From the NCBI GenBank assembly GCA_028684915.1, contig JAQUEZ010000016.1, positions 1-60,902 on the forward strand: DNA of 60,902 nt, given 5' to 3'. The notes below the pieces were generated by a model, which did no database searches, was not told the origin of the DNA, and saw only the letters and a list, made by a program, of their open reading frames with translations. This DNA comes from Desulfobulbus sp. (lineage in GTDB: Bacteria; Desulfobacterota; Desulfobulbia; Desulfobulbales; Desulfobulbaceae). How positions within the stretch are numbered: position 1 is the stretch's first letter; each line of letters starts with the position of its first letter. This document shows, in pieces, positions 17,295 through 27,200 of this stretch. The position numbers and the translations under genes were made by a program.

Positions 17295-18299
17295 ATGTTA
17301 ATCCTTGCTATTGAAAGCTCCTGTGACGATACGGCGGCAGCCGTGCTTGAATCCGAACACCGGGTACTCTCTTCGATCATCAGCAGCCAAAACGAAATTC
17401 ACGCCCGCTTTGGCGGCATTGTCCCGGAGCTGGCCTCTCGCCGCCATATTGAGATGATCCGTCCCGTGGTGGATGCGGCCCTGTCGCAGGCCGACGTCAC
17501 CCTGGATGAGATCGACCTTATTGCCGCTACCCAAGGGCCGGGTCTGGTCGGCTCGCTCCTGGTGGGGTTCACCTTTGCCAAGGGGCTGGCCTTGGTGCGC
17601 GATCTGCCCTGTGTCGGGGTCGATCACATGGCGGGCCACCTGCTCTCCTGCCTGCTGGAAGAATGCCAGCCCGAATTCCCCTACACTGCGCTGATCGTAT
17701 CCGGCGGCAACACCTCGCTCTTTGCGGCCAACTCGCCGCTGAGCTTTACCCGCCTTGGCCGAACCCGCGATGACGCTGCCGGTGAGGCCTTTGACAAGGT
17801 GGCCAAACTCCTTGATTTAGGCTACCCGGGAGGACCGGTCATCAGCAGGCTTGCCACAGAGGGCGATCCCGCGGCGATCCGTTTCCCCCGCGCCCGCCTG
17901 GGTGAGCACAGCCTCGATTTCAGCTTCAGCGGCCTCAAGACCTCGGTGGCTTCCTTTGTGGAAAACCAGCGCCGCAACGATCTGCCTTTGGCGATCAACG
18001 ACATCTGTGCCTCCTTCCAGGAGGCAGTGGTCGAGGTTCTGGTCGATAAAACCCTGGATGCAGCCCGCCAAACCGGCCACAAACGAATTGTGATCGGGGG
18101 CGGCGTGGCTGCCAATCCCCGTCTGCGGGAAATGCTTACCACTCGCTGTAACGCCCAGGGTTTGAAACTGTTCATGCCCTCTATTGGCTACTGTACCGAC
18201 AACGCCGCGATGATTGGAGTTGCCGGATATTACCGCTTCCTCGCAGGCCAGACGGTTGATGCCGACAGCGACGCCTATTCCCGTTCACCGCTTAACTAA
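17295..18299 (+). CDS. tsaD: tRNA N6-threonylcarbamoyladenosine transferase
   Basis: The product is 334 aa and belongs to the ASKHA-fold Kae1/YgjD family. It transfers the threonylcarbamoyl group to A37 of ANN-decoding tRNAs with TsaB and TsaE, neither of which is in the window. The start MLILAIESSCDDTAAAV is the family N-terminus. The metal-binding HxxxH is His111-His115 (HMAGH). VSGGNTSL and the C-terminal GGVAANPRLR and YCTDNAAMI blocks are intact. It opens a run of same-strand genes with short gaps (7, 24, 14, 90 and 3 bp) reaching the alcohol dehydrogenase. Confidence 0.96.
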   Translation: MLILAIESSCDDTAAAVLESEHRVLSSIISSQNEIHARFGGIVPELASRRHIEMIRPVVDAALSQADVTLDEIDLIAATQGPGLVGSLLVGFTFAKGLALVRDLPCVGVDHMAGHLLSCLLEECQPEFPYTALIVSGGNTSLFAANSPLSFTRLGRTRDDAAGEAFDKVAKLLDLGYPGGPVISRLATEGDPAAIRFPRARLGEHSLDFSFSGLKTSVASFVENQRRNDLPLAINDICASFQEAVVEVLVDKTLDAARQTGHKRIVIGGGVAANPRLREMLTTRCNAQGLKLFMPSIGYCTDNAAMIGVAGYYRFLAGQTVDADSDAYSRSPLN

Positions 18300-18306
18300 A
18301 GAAAAT

Positions 18307-19173
18307 ATGGTCCATCAACCTACCAAACATCTGCTCAAACGCCAGGGACTGGCCCCGCAAAAAAAACTGGGGCAAAATTTCCTTATCCACGAACGCACGC
18401 CGCGCCGAATTGTTGATCTGGCAGGTCTCCAGCCCGACGACCAGGTGATTGAAGTCGGCGTCGGTTTAGGCGCGCTGACCCGACCGCTGGCCGAGGCAGC
18501 CGCCAAGGTAATCGGGCTTGAAGCAGACTCCGGCATTATCCGCATGCACGAAGAGCAGCAAGATCTGCCCGCCAATGTCGAGCTGATCCATGCCGATGTG
18601 CTCAAGGTGGATTTCGCCCAATTGATGGAGCCGGGCAAACGGCTCAAGATCGTCGCCAATCTACCCTATTCCATCTCCAGCCCTTTTCTCTTTCGCCTGA
18701 TTGATCATGCCGACCTGATGGACTTTGCAGTGGTCATGCTGCAAAAAGAGGTCGCCCAACGCCTGGTAGCCCAGCCCGGAACCAAGGATTATGGGGCGCC
18801 CACAGTCCTGCTGGCCGCGTGTGCGACAGTGAAATCCGTGCTTGCGGTGCATCCGGCAGAGTTTCATCCCCAACCCAAGGTCGACTCCCTTGTGGTTCGT
18901 ATCACCTTTCATCCCCAGCCTAGTCATGTGCAAGCGTTGGGTGCGTTTAATCGTCCCCTGTTCACCCGTATCGTCCACGCGGCCTTTGGCCAGCGCCGCA
19001 AGACCCTGCTCAACGGCCTGGCAAGCGGCCAGTTACTGGAGGATAAGGTACAACTAACTAGGGCTATTGAAGCCGCCGGACTCAACCCTTCGGTGCGGGC
19101 GGAAACTCTTGATCTGCAAAAATTTGTCCATCTGACACGATCCATTGACAATGCCCTGCTAACCACCCCGTAA
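18307..19173 (+). CDS. rsmA: 16S rRNA dimethyladenosine transferase
   Basis: The product is 288 aa from the ATG at 18307, seven bases after tsaD; an in-frame upstream ATG lies inside tsaD and is ignored. It dimethylates two adjacent adenosines in helix 45 of 16S rRNA late in small-subunit assembly. Visible motifs are LGQNFL (21-26), the SAM-binding EVGVGLGALT and LEAD, and the catalytic NLPYSISSP. The C-terminal helical domain (FGQRRKTLLNGL) is complete. The length is normal for KsgA. Confidence 0.96.
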   Translation: MVHQPTKHLLKRQGLAPQKKLGQNFLIHERTPRRIVDLAGLQPDDQVIEVGVGLGALTRPLAEAAAKVIGLEADSGIIRMHEEQQDLPANVELIHADVLKVDFAQLMEPGKRLKIVANLPYSISSPFLFRLIDHADLMDFAVVMLQKEVAQRLVAQPGTKDYGAPTVLLAACATVKSVLAVHPAEFHPQPKVDSLVVRITFHPQPSHVQALGAFNRPLFTRIVHAAFGQRRKTLLNGLASGQLLEDKVQLTRAIEAAGLNPSVRAETLDLQKFVHLTRSIDNALLTTP

Positions 19174-19197
19174 ATCCTTAGCTCCCAAGAGGCCATC

Positions 19198-19452
19198 ATG
19201 AGCGACAACAAACCCGCGCCACCGCAAATCAGTCCCTATGTTTTTCCCATTTTACTGATCGGTTTCGGACTTTGGTGCGGTTATGATGGATGGTTGACCA
19301 ACGACCCGGAGATGCTCAAGCACCAGATGTTTAACCGGATAGCTAATGGGGTTTTGCTGTTGTGGGGTGCCGTTGATCTTTACCGCACGCACAAACGGGA
19401 AAAGGCGGAAAAAGACCTGGTCCAGGCATCCTCCGAGCCACCGACGACCTGA
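19198..19452 (+). CDS. Small two-helix membrane protein of unknown function
   Basis: An 84-aa product with two hydrophobic stretches (about residues 13-32 and 47-61) separated by an acidic, tryptophan-containing loop, and a charged C-terminal tail (HKREKAEKD). AGAGG seven bases ahead of the ATG is a fair ribosome site. I do not recognise a family. It lies between rsmA and a CPBP-type protease with gaps of 24 and 14 bp and may act with the latter. Confidence 0.65.
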   Translation: MSDNKPAPPQISPYVFPILLIGFGLWCGYDGWLTNDPEMLKHQMFNRIANGVLLLWGAVDLYRTHKREKAEKDLVQASSEPPTT

Positions 19453-19466
19453 GCCGGCGGTCCACC

Positions 19467-20153
19467 ATGATCACCAACCGGCAGTTGATCCTGCCTTATG
19501 CCGCGCCCTATCTGGCCTATGTGGGCATCGCCTCCATTCCGGAGGATATCCTACCGATGGAGATCAGTTACCCACTGCGGCTCATTGCGATCCCTTTACT
19601 GCTTGCCTGGGGATGGCGCTGGTACTGCCCAATCACAGGTCCTCGTTCAACACTCGGCTCGATTGCCATCGGCATGGCCGCAGGTGTGTTGGGTCTGGTT
19701 GTATGGATAGCTCTCCTTGCGCCTTTCACCTCACCTGGTGACAGCCAGCCCTGGTCAATTTCCGCCTTCATCTTCCGCCTCCTCAGCGCCGGCCTGGTGG
19801 TGCCCCTGTTTGAAGAGTTGATGATGCGCGGCTTTGTCTTTCGCCTCGCCCTACAATGGGATGATCTCCGCAAGAAAGGGGTGGACGCACCGCTACACCG
19901 AGCCCTGGATGAACACTCGGTCAACACGGTCGCCCCCGGAGCCTGGTCCTGGGCAGCAGTCCTCATTTCCACCCTGGCGTTCACCTCTGGCCATGCCGCC
20001 CAGGAATGGCCGGCAGCCGTGGCCTACGGCCTGCTCATGGCCCTGTTGTGGATCATGCGCCGCGACCTGCTGACCTGCATCATTGCCCACGCGGTGACCA
20101 ACATCACCCTGGCCTGGTTTGTCTTTGCAACCGGCTCTTGGCAATACTGGTGA
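19467..20153 (+). CDS. CPBP-family intramembrane metalloprotease-like protein
   Basis: A 228-aa polytopic membrane protein with six or more hydrophobic segments. The three CPBP (Abi/CAAX protease) motifs are visible in order: FEELMMRGFVFR (the EExxxR pair), FTSGHAAQEW (first histidine) and HAVTN (second histidine). These residues form the metal site of Rce1-like proteases. The N-terminal portion resembles the CAAX-protease-related proteins linked to exosortase systems, but no exosortase or PEP-CTERM protein is seen here. Substrate unknown. Confidence 0.75.
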   Translation: MITNRQLILPYAAPYLAYVGIASIPEDILPMEISYPLRLIAIPLLLAWGWRWYCPITGPRSTLGSIAIGMAAGVLGLVVWIALLAPFTSPGDSQPWSISAFIFRLLSAGLVVPLFEELMMRGFVFRLALQWDDLRKKGVDAPLHRALDEHSVNTVAPGAWSWAAVLISTLAFTSGHAAQEWPAAVAYGLLMALLWIMRRDLLTCIIAHAVTNITLAWFVFATGSWQYW

Positions 20154-20243
20154 AATAGCGTACAAGGGAATACCTTGTGTTGTCTGGAGGCCCCCAGGTC
20201 TCCTATTCTGCGTCTCCCTTTGAGCCTCTTTTTTGCCAAGATC

Positions 20244-20744
20244 ATGCGCCTGAAACGTACTGCTCGCTTTTATTATTTCCGCTTTAAGCGGCTGCAGGGA
20301 TCAACCCACTCTCTCGCCTTGGGCTCAGCCATCGGGGCGGCAGTGGGAGCCACACCGACTCTCCCCTTGCACAATATTCTTATTCTTGCCCTGACATTGC
20401 CCCTGCGGGCAAATCCCATTGCCGGCATTTTGGCAGCCAATGTGGTCAGCAATCCTCTCACCTTTGGCCCCCAGTACTTCCTGGCCTGGAAAATCGGTAA
20501 TTTTTTCCTCCCAGGTCGACTCAGCTGGGAAAAAATCCAATACACCCTGAACTTAATCAAATCCCAAGGCCTCATGGATAGCCTGGGAATCCTGCGCACC
20601 ATGGGCTGGGACACCGTGCTGGTCATGCTCACCGGCGGCTTGGTGCTTGCCATTCCCTGCGGCCTGCTCACCTACTTTTTTGTATTTCGTTTTTTTGCCA
20701 AGATTCGGGATAAAAAACGGCGAAAGCATCTGCTCAACGACTAG
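20244..20744 (+). CDS. DUF2062 membrane protein
   Basis: The product is 166 aa from the ATG at 20244. A TTG at 20175 would extend it, but family members begin close to the LKR-type basic helix seen here. The sequence SLALGSAIGAAVGATPT followed by two or three hydrophobic helices, with PLTFGPQYFLAWKIG, matches DUF2062 proteins. The function of the family is unknown. The gap to the next gene is three bases. Confidence 0.75.
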   Translation: MRLKRTARFYYFRFKRLQGSTHSLALGSAIGAAVGATPTLPLHNILILALTLPLRANPIAGILAANVVSNPLTFGPQYFLAWKIGNFFLPGRLSWEKIQYTLNLIKSQGLMDSLGILRTMGWDTVLVMLTGGLVLAIPCGLLTYFFVFRFFAKIRDKKRRKHLLND

Positions 20745-20747
20745 CGC

Positions 20748-21917
20748 ATGCACAATTTCGTTTTCCACAACCCGACCAAGATTCTCTTCGGCCGTGGAAC
20801 CCTAGCCGCCTTGGGTCCGGAGACTGCAGCCTGGGGTAAGAAGGCACTGCTGGTCTACGGGCAAAACAGCCTAAAAAAAAGCGGACTCTTTGAACAGATT
20901 GTTCGGAATTTACAGGAGGCCGGCGTTGAGTTGATCGAACATGACGGCGTGCAGTCCAACCCCCTGCTCTCCCACGCCCGAGAGGGTATCCTCAAGGCCA
21001 AGGCCGAAAGGGTCGACGTAATTGTTGCTGCGGGCGGTGGCTCGGTTCTCGACACGGCCAAAGCCATCGGTGCCGGAGCCATGGTTGAGCATGATCTGTG
21101 GAAGTTTTTCATCGGCAAAAAGGGGATCAAGGGGACGCTTCCGGTCTTGACCGTGCCGACCCTGGCAGCTTCCGGTTCGGAGCTCAATTCGGGCATGGTG
21201 CTGACCAACGATCTCACCAGGGAAAAATTCGGTTTCGGTCACCGGCTGCTCTTCCCCAAGGTCTCGATCCTCGATCCGGAGACCACCTTTACCGTGCCCC
21301 CCACGTACACCGCCTACGGGGCCGTGGATGCGCTCAGCCATGTGCTGGAATTCTACCTCACCACGCAAGAACCCGAAACCAGCGTTCAGGACCGGTTGAT
21401 GGAAGGTTTGATCGAAAATGCCATGGCCGCCTGCAACCGCTGCCTCGCTGACCCCAGGGATTACAATGCCCGGGCGGATCTGATGTGGACTGCCGCTCTG
21501 GCTCTGAGCGGACTGAGTGCAGCAGGACTCGGCCGGGTCGGCTTTCCCATGCATCTGATCGAACATTCGCTCAGTGCCCTGTTTGACATTCCCCATGGAG
21601 CCGGACTGGCAGTGGTCATGCTCGGTTGGCTTAAAGCCCACAGGTGGACCCACGGTCCGCGTATAGCCCAACTGGGCAGACGGGTTTTTGCGCTTCATGC
21701 ACCAACAGAGGAGCAAACCGCTTTGCAGACCATCCAGACACTACAGCAGTGGCTCGTCTCGGTGCAAGCACCGACCACCTTAAAAGAACTCGATATTCTC
21801 CCTGAGGATATCCCCCGCATCAGCGAAAATACCCGCGGCCTTGCCCGTGTGTGGCGCCTCCAGGAGTACAGCCCGGAACGGGTGAGTACCATTCTTCAGG
21901 GATGTTTGGATGAATAA
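20748..21917 (+). CDS. Iron-containing alcohol dehydrogenase, YqhD/BDH group
   Basis: The product is 389 aa and cytosolic. The NAD(P)-binding GGGS (AAGGGSVLDTAKAIGAGA) and the four metal ligands are present: Asp194 and His198 in DALSH, and His269 and His283 spaced 14 residues apart. The opening FVFHNPTKILFGRG is typical of YqhD/butanol-dehydrogenase-type enzymes. It reduces aldehydes or ketones to alcohols with NAD(P)H. This group is mostly NADPH-dependent and acts in aldehyde detoxification or fermentation; the substrate here is unknown. It ends the tsaD-led gene run. Confidence 0.9.
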   Translation: MHNFVFHNPTKILFGRGTLAALGPETAAWGKKALLVYGQNSLKKSGLFEQIVRNLQEAGVELIEHDGVQSNPLLSHAREGILKAKAERVDVIVAAGGGSVLDTAKAIGAGAMVEHDLWKFFIGKKGIKGTLPVLTVPTLAASGSELNSGMVLTNDLTREKFGFGHRLLFPKVSILDPETTFTVPPTYTAYGAVDALSHVLEFYLTTQEPETSVQDRLMEGLIENAMAACNRCLADPRDYNARADLMWTAALALSGLSAAGLGRVGFPMHLIEHSLSALFDIPHGAGLAVVMLGWLKAHRWTHGPRIAQLGRRVFALHAPTEEQTALQTIQTLQQWLVSVQAPTTLKELDILPEDIPRISENTRGLARVWRLQEYSPERVSTILQGCLDE

Positions 21918-22278
21918 GGGTCCCGGCAATTTCCAAATGAAAAAGCACCGGGCCCCAGACATGGGGTTTATTTCCCACAGATAAAAATCCCCCCCAGCGA
22001 GACTGGCGAAGACGCAGGAATATTGGCGAATACAGCAATTATTCCAGTACCCAGACACGCTCCAACCGCATTTGCTCCGAACTACACTGTGGGCAGAAAG
22101 TTCTCTTTCTCCATGACATTCAGCGGTTCTTACGGTACATTGGCATTGTTTTGTACCGTGATTGCCAGATTTGGCCAGAACATCAACAACGGCCGCTTGC
22201 ATCTTATAACTCTTTGTTTTACTTACCAGAAGTCAACGAATCTGTCTTGATTGACCCTACCATAGGCTAAACCAGACG
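21918..22278. other. Intergenic region before glgB
   Basis: This 361-bp region has no credible gene. An imperfect hairpin, GGGTCCCGG (21918-21926) with CCGGGCCCC (about 21949-21957), follows the alcohol dehydrogenase stop directly but has no T run. A second inverted repeat, ACGGTACA (22132-22139) and TGTACCGT (22152-22159), is a perfect 8-bp arm pair with a 12-bp spacer and could be an operator or an RNA hairpin upstream of glgB. No convincing sigma-70 promoter was identified. Confidence 0.5.
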
Positions 22279-24225
22279 ATGAAACATGATATTCCTGCCG
22301 GACAGGCTGTACCGGCGGATTGGCTGAGCAATTTTGACCGATACCTGATCAGCGAAGGGACCCACGAACGAGCTTATGAGAAGCTTGGAGCCCATCTGAT
22401 CCGTTTCGGCAAAGAGACCGGGGTGGTCTTCGCAGTGTGGGCACCCAATGCCCGCCAAATTGCGGTGGTCGGAGATTTCAACCATTGGGATGGTACACGT
22501 CATCCCATGAACTCCTCCGACACTGGAATCTGGACCCTGTTCATCCCCGGACTCAGCGAATTCACCGTCTACAAATACCGTATCACCGCCCAAAACGGCG
22601 AAGAACTCGACAAAGCCGATCCTTATGGTTTTGCCATGGAGGAACGGCCTCGAACCGGATCCGTGGTTGCAAACCTTGATCACTACCAGTGGCAGGATCA
22701 GGCCTGGATCGCCGGACGCAAAGACCGGCAGGCCCTCAATGCTCCGATCGCCATCTATGAAGTCCATCTCGGCTCCTGGCGTATGGTTCCGGATGAGCAA
22801 TGGGGCCGACGTTATCTTTCTTACCGGGAACTGGCCGCCACTCTCATCCCCTACGTAGCGGAAATGGGCTACACCCATATCGAGTTACTGCCCATTACCG
22901 AGCATCCCTTTGACGGTTCCTGGGGATATCAGGTGCTGGGCTTCTATGCGCCCACCTCCCGCTTCGGCACGCCTGAAGATTTCATGTATTTCATCGACCA
23001 GTGTCATGCCGCCGGTCTGGGGGTGATCCTTGATTGGGTCCCTGCCCACTTCCCCAAGGACGGCGCAGGATTAAACCTGTTTGACGGCACGCAGCTGTAT
23101 GCCCATGCCAACCCCCTGCAGGGCGAGCATCAGGATTGGGGGACGATGATCTTCAACTACAGCCGTAATGAAGTTCGCTCGTTTCTCATCTCCAACGCCC
23201 TCTTCTGGATCGAACAATACCATATTGACGGATTGCGGGTCGACGCAGTGGCCTCCATGCTCTACCTCGACTACTCCCGTGAAGCAGGGCAATGGATTCC
23301 CAACGAATACGGCGGTCGAGAAAACCTGGCGGCAATCACCTTCCTGCAGAAGGTCAACGAGGTCGTCCACGGCCTTTTCCCCGGCGTCCTCACCATTGCC
23401 GAAGAATCGACCTCCTGGCCCATGGTCAGTCGCCCCACCTACCTAGGTGGTCTGGGGTTCAGTCTCAAGTGGAACATGGGCTGGATGCACGACACCTTAA
23501 GCTACATGAGCAAGGACCCGCTCTTTCGCCGCTTCCATCACCACCAGATAACCTTTGGCATGCTCTATGCCTTCCACGAAAACTTTGTTCTACCCATCAG
23601 CCACGATGAGGTGGTCCATGGCAAGGGATCGCTCCTGGGAAAAATGAATGGTGATGAGTGGCAAAAATTTGCCAACCTCCGCACCTATCTCGGGTTCATG
23701 TGGGGGTATTCGGGTAAAAAACTACTCTTCATGGGCTGTGAATTCGGCCAGTGGCAGGAGTGGGACCACGACAGCGGCCTGGAATGGCAGGCGTTAAACG
23801 CCCCCAACCATCAGGGCGTGCAGCGACTGGTTCGTGACCTGAATCAGGTCTACCGGCATGAACCGGCCCTCTACCAGGTCGACTTCGACTGGAGCGGGTT
23901 TCAGTGGATCGATGCCAATGATTCCGACAACTCGGTCCTCTCCTTTATCCGCTACTCGGAAAACCGCCAGCAGTGCATCGTTGTCGTCTGCAATCTGACT
24001 CCGGTGGTACGCCATGGATATCGTATCGGTGTCCCTGAGGGCGGCAGATATCGGGAGCTGATCAATTCGGATCAGGAAATATACGGTGGCAGTGGCGTGA
24101 GTAACCCTCCGGATCTCCACACCGATGCCGTGCCATGCCACACTTTTAGCCAAAGCCTATCCCTTACCTTACCACCGCTGGCAACGCTTATGTTGCAGCC
24201 ATGCCCTTCTTCATTGTTTGCTTAG
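22279..24225 (+). CDS. glgB: 1,4-alpha-glucan branching enzyme
   Basis: A GH13 enzyme of 648 aa that makes alpha-1,6 branches in glycogen. A single CBM48 domain (about residues 45-125, [19 protein letters not shown]) precedes the TIM barrel, so this is the shorter form lacking the extra N1 module. The catalytic nucleophile is Asp322 in [11 protein letters not shown], the acid/base Glu375 in TIAEES, and the stabilising Asp is in [10 protein letters not shown]. The C-terminal beta-sandwich is complete. No other glycogen genes (glgA, glgC, glgP, glgX) are in the window. The next gene starts 42 bp downstream on the same strand, which may be accidental. Confidence 0.95.
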   Translation: MKHDIPAGQAVPADWLSNFDRYLISEGTHERAYEKLGAHLIRFGKETGVVFAVWAPNARQIAVVGDFNHWDGTRHPMNSSDTGIWTLFIPGLSEFTVYKYRITAQNGEELDKADPYGFAMEERPRTGSVVANLDHYQWQDQAWIAGRKDRQALNAPIAIYEVHLGSWRMVPDEQWGRRYLSYRELAATLIPYVAEMGYTHIELLPITEHPFDGSWGYQVLGFYAPTSRFGTPEDFMYFIDQCHAAGLGVILDWVPAHFPKDGAGLNLFDGTQLYAHANPLQGEHQDWGTMIFNYSRNEVRSFLISNALFWIEQYHIDGLRVDAVASMLYLDYSREAGQWIPNEYGGRENLAAITFLQKVNEVVHGLFPGVLTIAEESTSWPMVSRPTYLGGLGFSLKWNMGWMHDTLSYMSKDPLFRRFHHHQITFGMLYAFHENFVLPISHDEVVHGKGSLLGKMNGDEWQKFANLRTYLGFMWGYSGKKLLFMGCEFGQWQEWDHDSGLEWQALNAPNHQGVQRLVRDLNQVYRHEPALYQVDFDWSGFQWIDANDSDNSVLSFIRYSENRQQCIVVVCNLTPVVRHGYRIGVPEGGRYRELINSDQEIYGGSGVSNPPDLHTDAVPCHTFSQSLSLTLPPLATLMLQPCPSSLFA

Positions 24226-24267
24226 GTATTCTTTTATTCATATGACCTCAACCCCACCACACAAACT

Positions 24268-27200
24268 ATGAAAACCCGTCTTATAATCGTCTCCATCGCA
24301 GGTGTTGCCGCATACGTTGTGCTCGCCAACTTTAATTCTAAGCTCATCAAGGAATCCTCCTTGCCCAAGGGTAATCCACCCGTGATTGCCCACTTGCAAA
24401 CGCCGACCCCGCCAGCGCCGATTTCGTCCCAGGTAGAACCAGCGCTCCCGGCTCAGGAGCCGCCTTCGGCCAAGAAACCGGCTGCTGCGGTAGAAGAGTC
24501 GCAACCGCAAAAAGTGGTGGTCGAGGGGGAAAAGCAACTCTCGGCACCTACCGAAGTGATTATTGCAGCGGTGGACAATAGTGCCGAAATGAAAAAACTT
24601 GCGCAGGAGTTGGTCACCAAGGAACAACAGATCAGCCAACTGCTCGATGCACAGGAAGCAATCAAAACCAAGTACGAGGAGATGCTGTCCAAAGCGCTAC
24701 AGGAAAGTAAAGTCGACGATAGCCTTGAAGCGACCCTCGCGGCAAAAACAAATGAAATTGAATCCCTCATCACCGACAACAAACGGCTCAACGATGAGCT
24801 GGGTGTCGCCAAGACCGCCATGGGTGAACTCAACAAGACCCTGGACGAGTTCAAGGCTGCCGCTACATCAGCCAAAAAGTCGCTGGTAGAAAAGATAGCG
24901 CTTCTTGGTCAGTCCGATCTGCAGAAATCTCAACAGGAAGCGCAGATCGAGGAGCTGAAAACACAAATTACCACCCTGCAGCAATCCGGTCAGCAGACCG
25001 AGGAGAAGATGCAGGCCATGAGCCAGGAAAACCAGGTACTTTCCGCCAAGCTTGAAGAGATGCGCCAGCAACACAAGCAAAGCGAAGATGCCCTCAAGGC
25101 CGAATTGGAAGCTGCAGCAGCCAAACAAGTGGAGATCACTCAATCGTTGACCACCATCCAGGAGACCCTGACCCAGAAAGAGGCCCAGATCAGTCAACTT
25201 AGCGAGGAAAAACACGCCAAAGAGCTGGCCTATAAAGAAAAGGCCGAAGCGCTCGACAAAACCCTCTATTCCATGCAGGCCCTGCGCCAAGAGATTTCCG
25301 CCCAACCCCAAGCGGTAGCGACTGTGCAGCAGATGCTTGACGCCCGCAATGAGGAGTTGGCTGCATTGAAGGAGAGCACCGCTGCCCAGGTGACCGCTAC
25401 CCAGCAGCAGCTGAGTGAACTCCAGACAACCAGCGCTGAACAGATCAAGGTTTTAACTGAGGAAAAGCAAAGTTTAGGCGATGAATTGGCCAACCTCAAG
25501 CAAAACATCGGCAACAATGAGGAGGAAGTCGCAGGGCTGAAAGCCCTGGCCGATGCCGCGCAAAAGGCCCTTAAGGACAAAGAGGTTCAAGTCGGCCAGC
25601 TTGATCAGCAGCTCAAAGAACGTGTGGCTGAACTTGAAGCCCTAAAAGCAGACGTAGCCAACACGAGTGGGCAAATCAAGCAGAGCCAGGAATCCCAGGA
25701 AAAAAACCTGGCCCTAATCAAGGAACAGGAGAACCGTATTGCCGCGTTCGAGCACCAGTTGCAGGAGCAGCAAAAAGCAAAGGAAACGCTCCAGGCTGAA
25801 CTGAAAAACGTCAACGACCAGTTGCAGGCCGCTAATGCAAAGCAAGCCGAGAGCGACAATGCAGCGAACGCCATCAAACAGGTAGTTGCCAACAAAGAAC
25901 AGCAGATTGCTGAAATGACCAAGGCAACCGAAGAGCTGCACACTGAACTAAAAAACATCAACGTTCAGCTGCAGGCCGCAAATGCAAAAGAAACCGTAAA
26001 CGATAACGCGATCAGTACCTTCAAGCAAACAGTTGCTGACAAAGAACAACAAATCGTTGAATTGAATAAAGCTAAAGAAGCACTCCAAGCTGAGATCAAC
26101 GCTGCAAACGATCAGCTCCAGGCAGTCAACGCAAAACAGACCGAGTCCGACAACACGGTGACCAGCCTCAAACAGGGGTTAAGCGAAAAAGAGCTGCAAA
26201 TCGGCGAGATGAGTAAGGCTACCGAGGCGCTCCAGACTGAGCTTAAAAATGCCGGTGACCAACTGCAGGCCGCAAATACAAAACAGGCGGAAGCAGACAG
26301 CACTGTTACCAACCTCAAACAGACGCTTACCGAAAATGAGCAGCAGATTGCAGCAATGACCCAGGCGGCCGGGGCGCTCCAGACCGAACTCAAAAATGCC
26401 GTTGACCAGTTGCAGGCCGCAAATGCAAAACAGGCGGAAACAGACAACACCGTTACCGACCTCAAACAAGTCCTAACTACCAAAGAACAGCAGATTGCTG
26501 AGATGAGCAAGGCCACCGAAGCGCTCCAGACTGAGCTTAAAAATGCCGGTGACCAGTTACAGGCCGCAAATGCAAAACAGGCAGAAACAGACAACACCGT
26601 TACCGACCTCAAACAAGTCGTAACCGCCAAAGAGCAGCAAATTGCTGAGATGAGCAAGGCCACCGAAGCGCTCCAGACTGAGCTTAAAAACGCCGGTGAC
26701 CAGTTACAGGCCGCAAATGCAAAACAGGCAGAAACAGACAACACCGTTGCCGACCTCAAACAAGTCGTAACCGCCAAAGAGCAGCAAATTGCTGAGATGA
26801 GCAAGGCCACCGAAGCGCTCCAAACTGAGCTTAAAAATGCCGGTGACCAGTTACAGGCCGCAAATGCAAAACAGGCAGAAACAGACAACACTGTTACCAA
26901 CCTCAAACAAGTCCTAACTACCAAAGAACAGCAGATTGCTGAGATGAGCAAGGCCACCGAAGCGCTCCAAACTGAGCTTAAAAATGCCGGTGACCAGTTA
27001 CAGGCCGCAAATGCAAAACAGGCAGAAACAGACAACACCGTTGCCGACCTCAAACAAGTCGTAACCGACAAAGAGCAGCAAATTGCATCAATGACCCAGG
27101 CCGCTGAGGCCCTGCAACAGTCGGTTGCAGAAAAAGAAGGGCAGATTGCGGCTATAAGCAAAACCGGAGAAACACTGCAAGCCGAGTTGAACACCGTCAA

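Noticed and set aside
20910..21716. Minus-strand frame of 268 codons
   Set aside because: Lies entirely inside the iron alcohol dehydrogenase gene, whose metal ligands are intact, and has no family likeness.
22023..22250. 75-codon plus-strand frame before glgB
   Set aside because: No ribosome site and no protein-like pattern; overlaps an inverted repeat.
25897..27072. Possible CRISPR array
   Set aside because: The units are 147 bp, contiguous, in frame and coding, with no spacers.
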